The notes below the pieces were generated by a model. That model made no database searches. It worked only from the letters and a program-made list of their open reading frames with translations, and was not told where the DNA came from. Position numbers and translations under genes: made by a program. From Gryganskiella cystojenkinii (Eukaryota; Mortierellomycota; Mortierellomycetes; Mortierellales; Mortierellaceae): a stretch of 20,808 bases of DNA. Location of the stretch: contig JAAAIG010000691.1 of the NCBI GenBank assembly GCA_015852425.1, positions 1-20,808 of the forward strand, in the 5' to 3' direction. Numbering within the stretch: the first letter of the stretch is position 1; each line of letters starts with the position of its first letter. This document shows, in pieces, positions 20,566 to 20,808 of the stretch.

Positions 20566-20808
20566 CTTTCTATTAACAAGTATATTTTTATGATCGAAAA
20601 AAGTAGGAGGGAGGAAAGAATTAGCTTCTTTGTACATTCAGGCACGCGTTGTAGATTCCAGGAGTGGAGCTAGTGACGATTCACTCGAGTGAGAATGACA
20701 CATCAGGCCCGGTTTTCCTCCATGGCGCATGAATATGATTTCAAACGAGAAGTCAGTCCCGTTAGGATGAAAGAGCCTCCTCTCCTACCAAGAATTGTGA
20801 TCTTGCAA
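20566..20808 (-). promoter_or_regulatory. 5' region of DNM1
   Basis: Read on the minus strand, a CT-rich stretch and then CTTGTTAATAG|AAAG come just before the ATG at 20565. This is a good 3' splice acceptor (AG at 20570-20571) and suggests a 5' UTR intron whose donor lies further up or beyond the window. A 30-codon upstream frame begins at an ATG near 20728. No TATA box was seen. The start of transcription is not determinable here. Confidence 0.4.

Noticed and set aside
1..20808. Transposons, CRISPR arrays, rRNA genes, prokaryotic features
   Set aside because: No transposase, reverse transcriptase, terminal repeats, direct-repeat arrays or rRNA-like sequence were seen; the intron-rich genes are eukaryotic.

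Overview
This looks like nuclear DNA of a filamentous fungus, probably an early-diverging one (Mucoromycota, Mortierella-like; an inference from style, not a database match). Six of the seven recognisable genes are broken by short GT-AG introns: 27 in all, 81 to 411 nt, mostly 93 to 129 nt, with donors GTAAG, GTACG or GTATG. Starts sit in CACC/AAAA-ATGG contexts, and transcription units are preceded by long CT-rich tracts on the coding strand. There is no operon structure, Shine-Dalgarno signal, CRISPR array, transposase or tRNA that I could see. All exon joins below were made by hand from splice signals, phase and protein-family continuity, and every one closes in frame.

Layout. 1-2945 is mostly gene-poor: a possible truncated reading frame at the left edge, a doubtful small secreted-protein frame, a GA-rich tract, and the long CT-rich leader of the first clear gene. 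2946-5300 (+) is an intronless F-box protein with leucine-rich-repeat-like segments. 6113-7033 (+) is a class I methyltransferase of the trans-aconitate methyltransferase type. 7388-9532 (-) is mitochondrial small-subunit ribosomal protein mS29 (DAP3/Rsm23). 10079-11696 (+) is ATP synthase subunit 4 (subunit b, ATP4). 12004-14781 (-) is the splicing factor PRP40. 15023-17039 (+) is tRNA-specific adenosine deaminase TAD1/ADAT1. 17279-20565 (-) is the mitochondrial/peroxisomal fission dynamin DNM1.

Arrangement. mS29 and ATP4 are divergent across 546 bp, and both products work in the mitochondrion. PRP40 and TAD1 are divergent across only 241 bp that carries a CACGTG palindrome; both products act on RNA. 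Methyltransferase/mS29, ATP4/PRP40 and TAD1/DNM1 are tail to tail with 354, 307 and 239 bp between stops. Three of the seven products (mS29, Atp4, Dnm1) serve mitochondria, but nothing shows this clustering is more than chance.

I did not find an obviously new biological system. The observations most worth checking are a frame-critical 10-nt microexon in DNM1, the two short divergent promoters, an orphan promoter-like GA tract near 1.65-1.92 kb, a long acidic/low-complexity insert splitting the TAD1 deaminase domain, and the unassigned first 2 kb.
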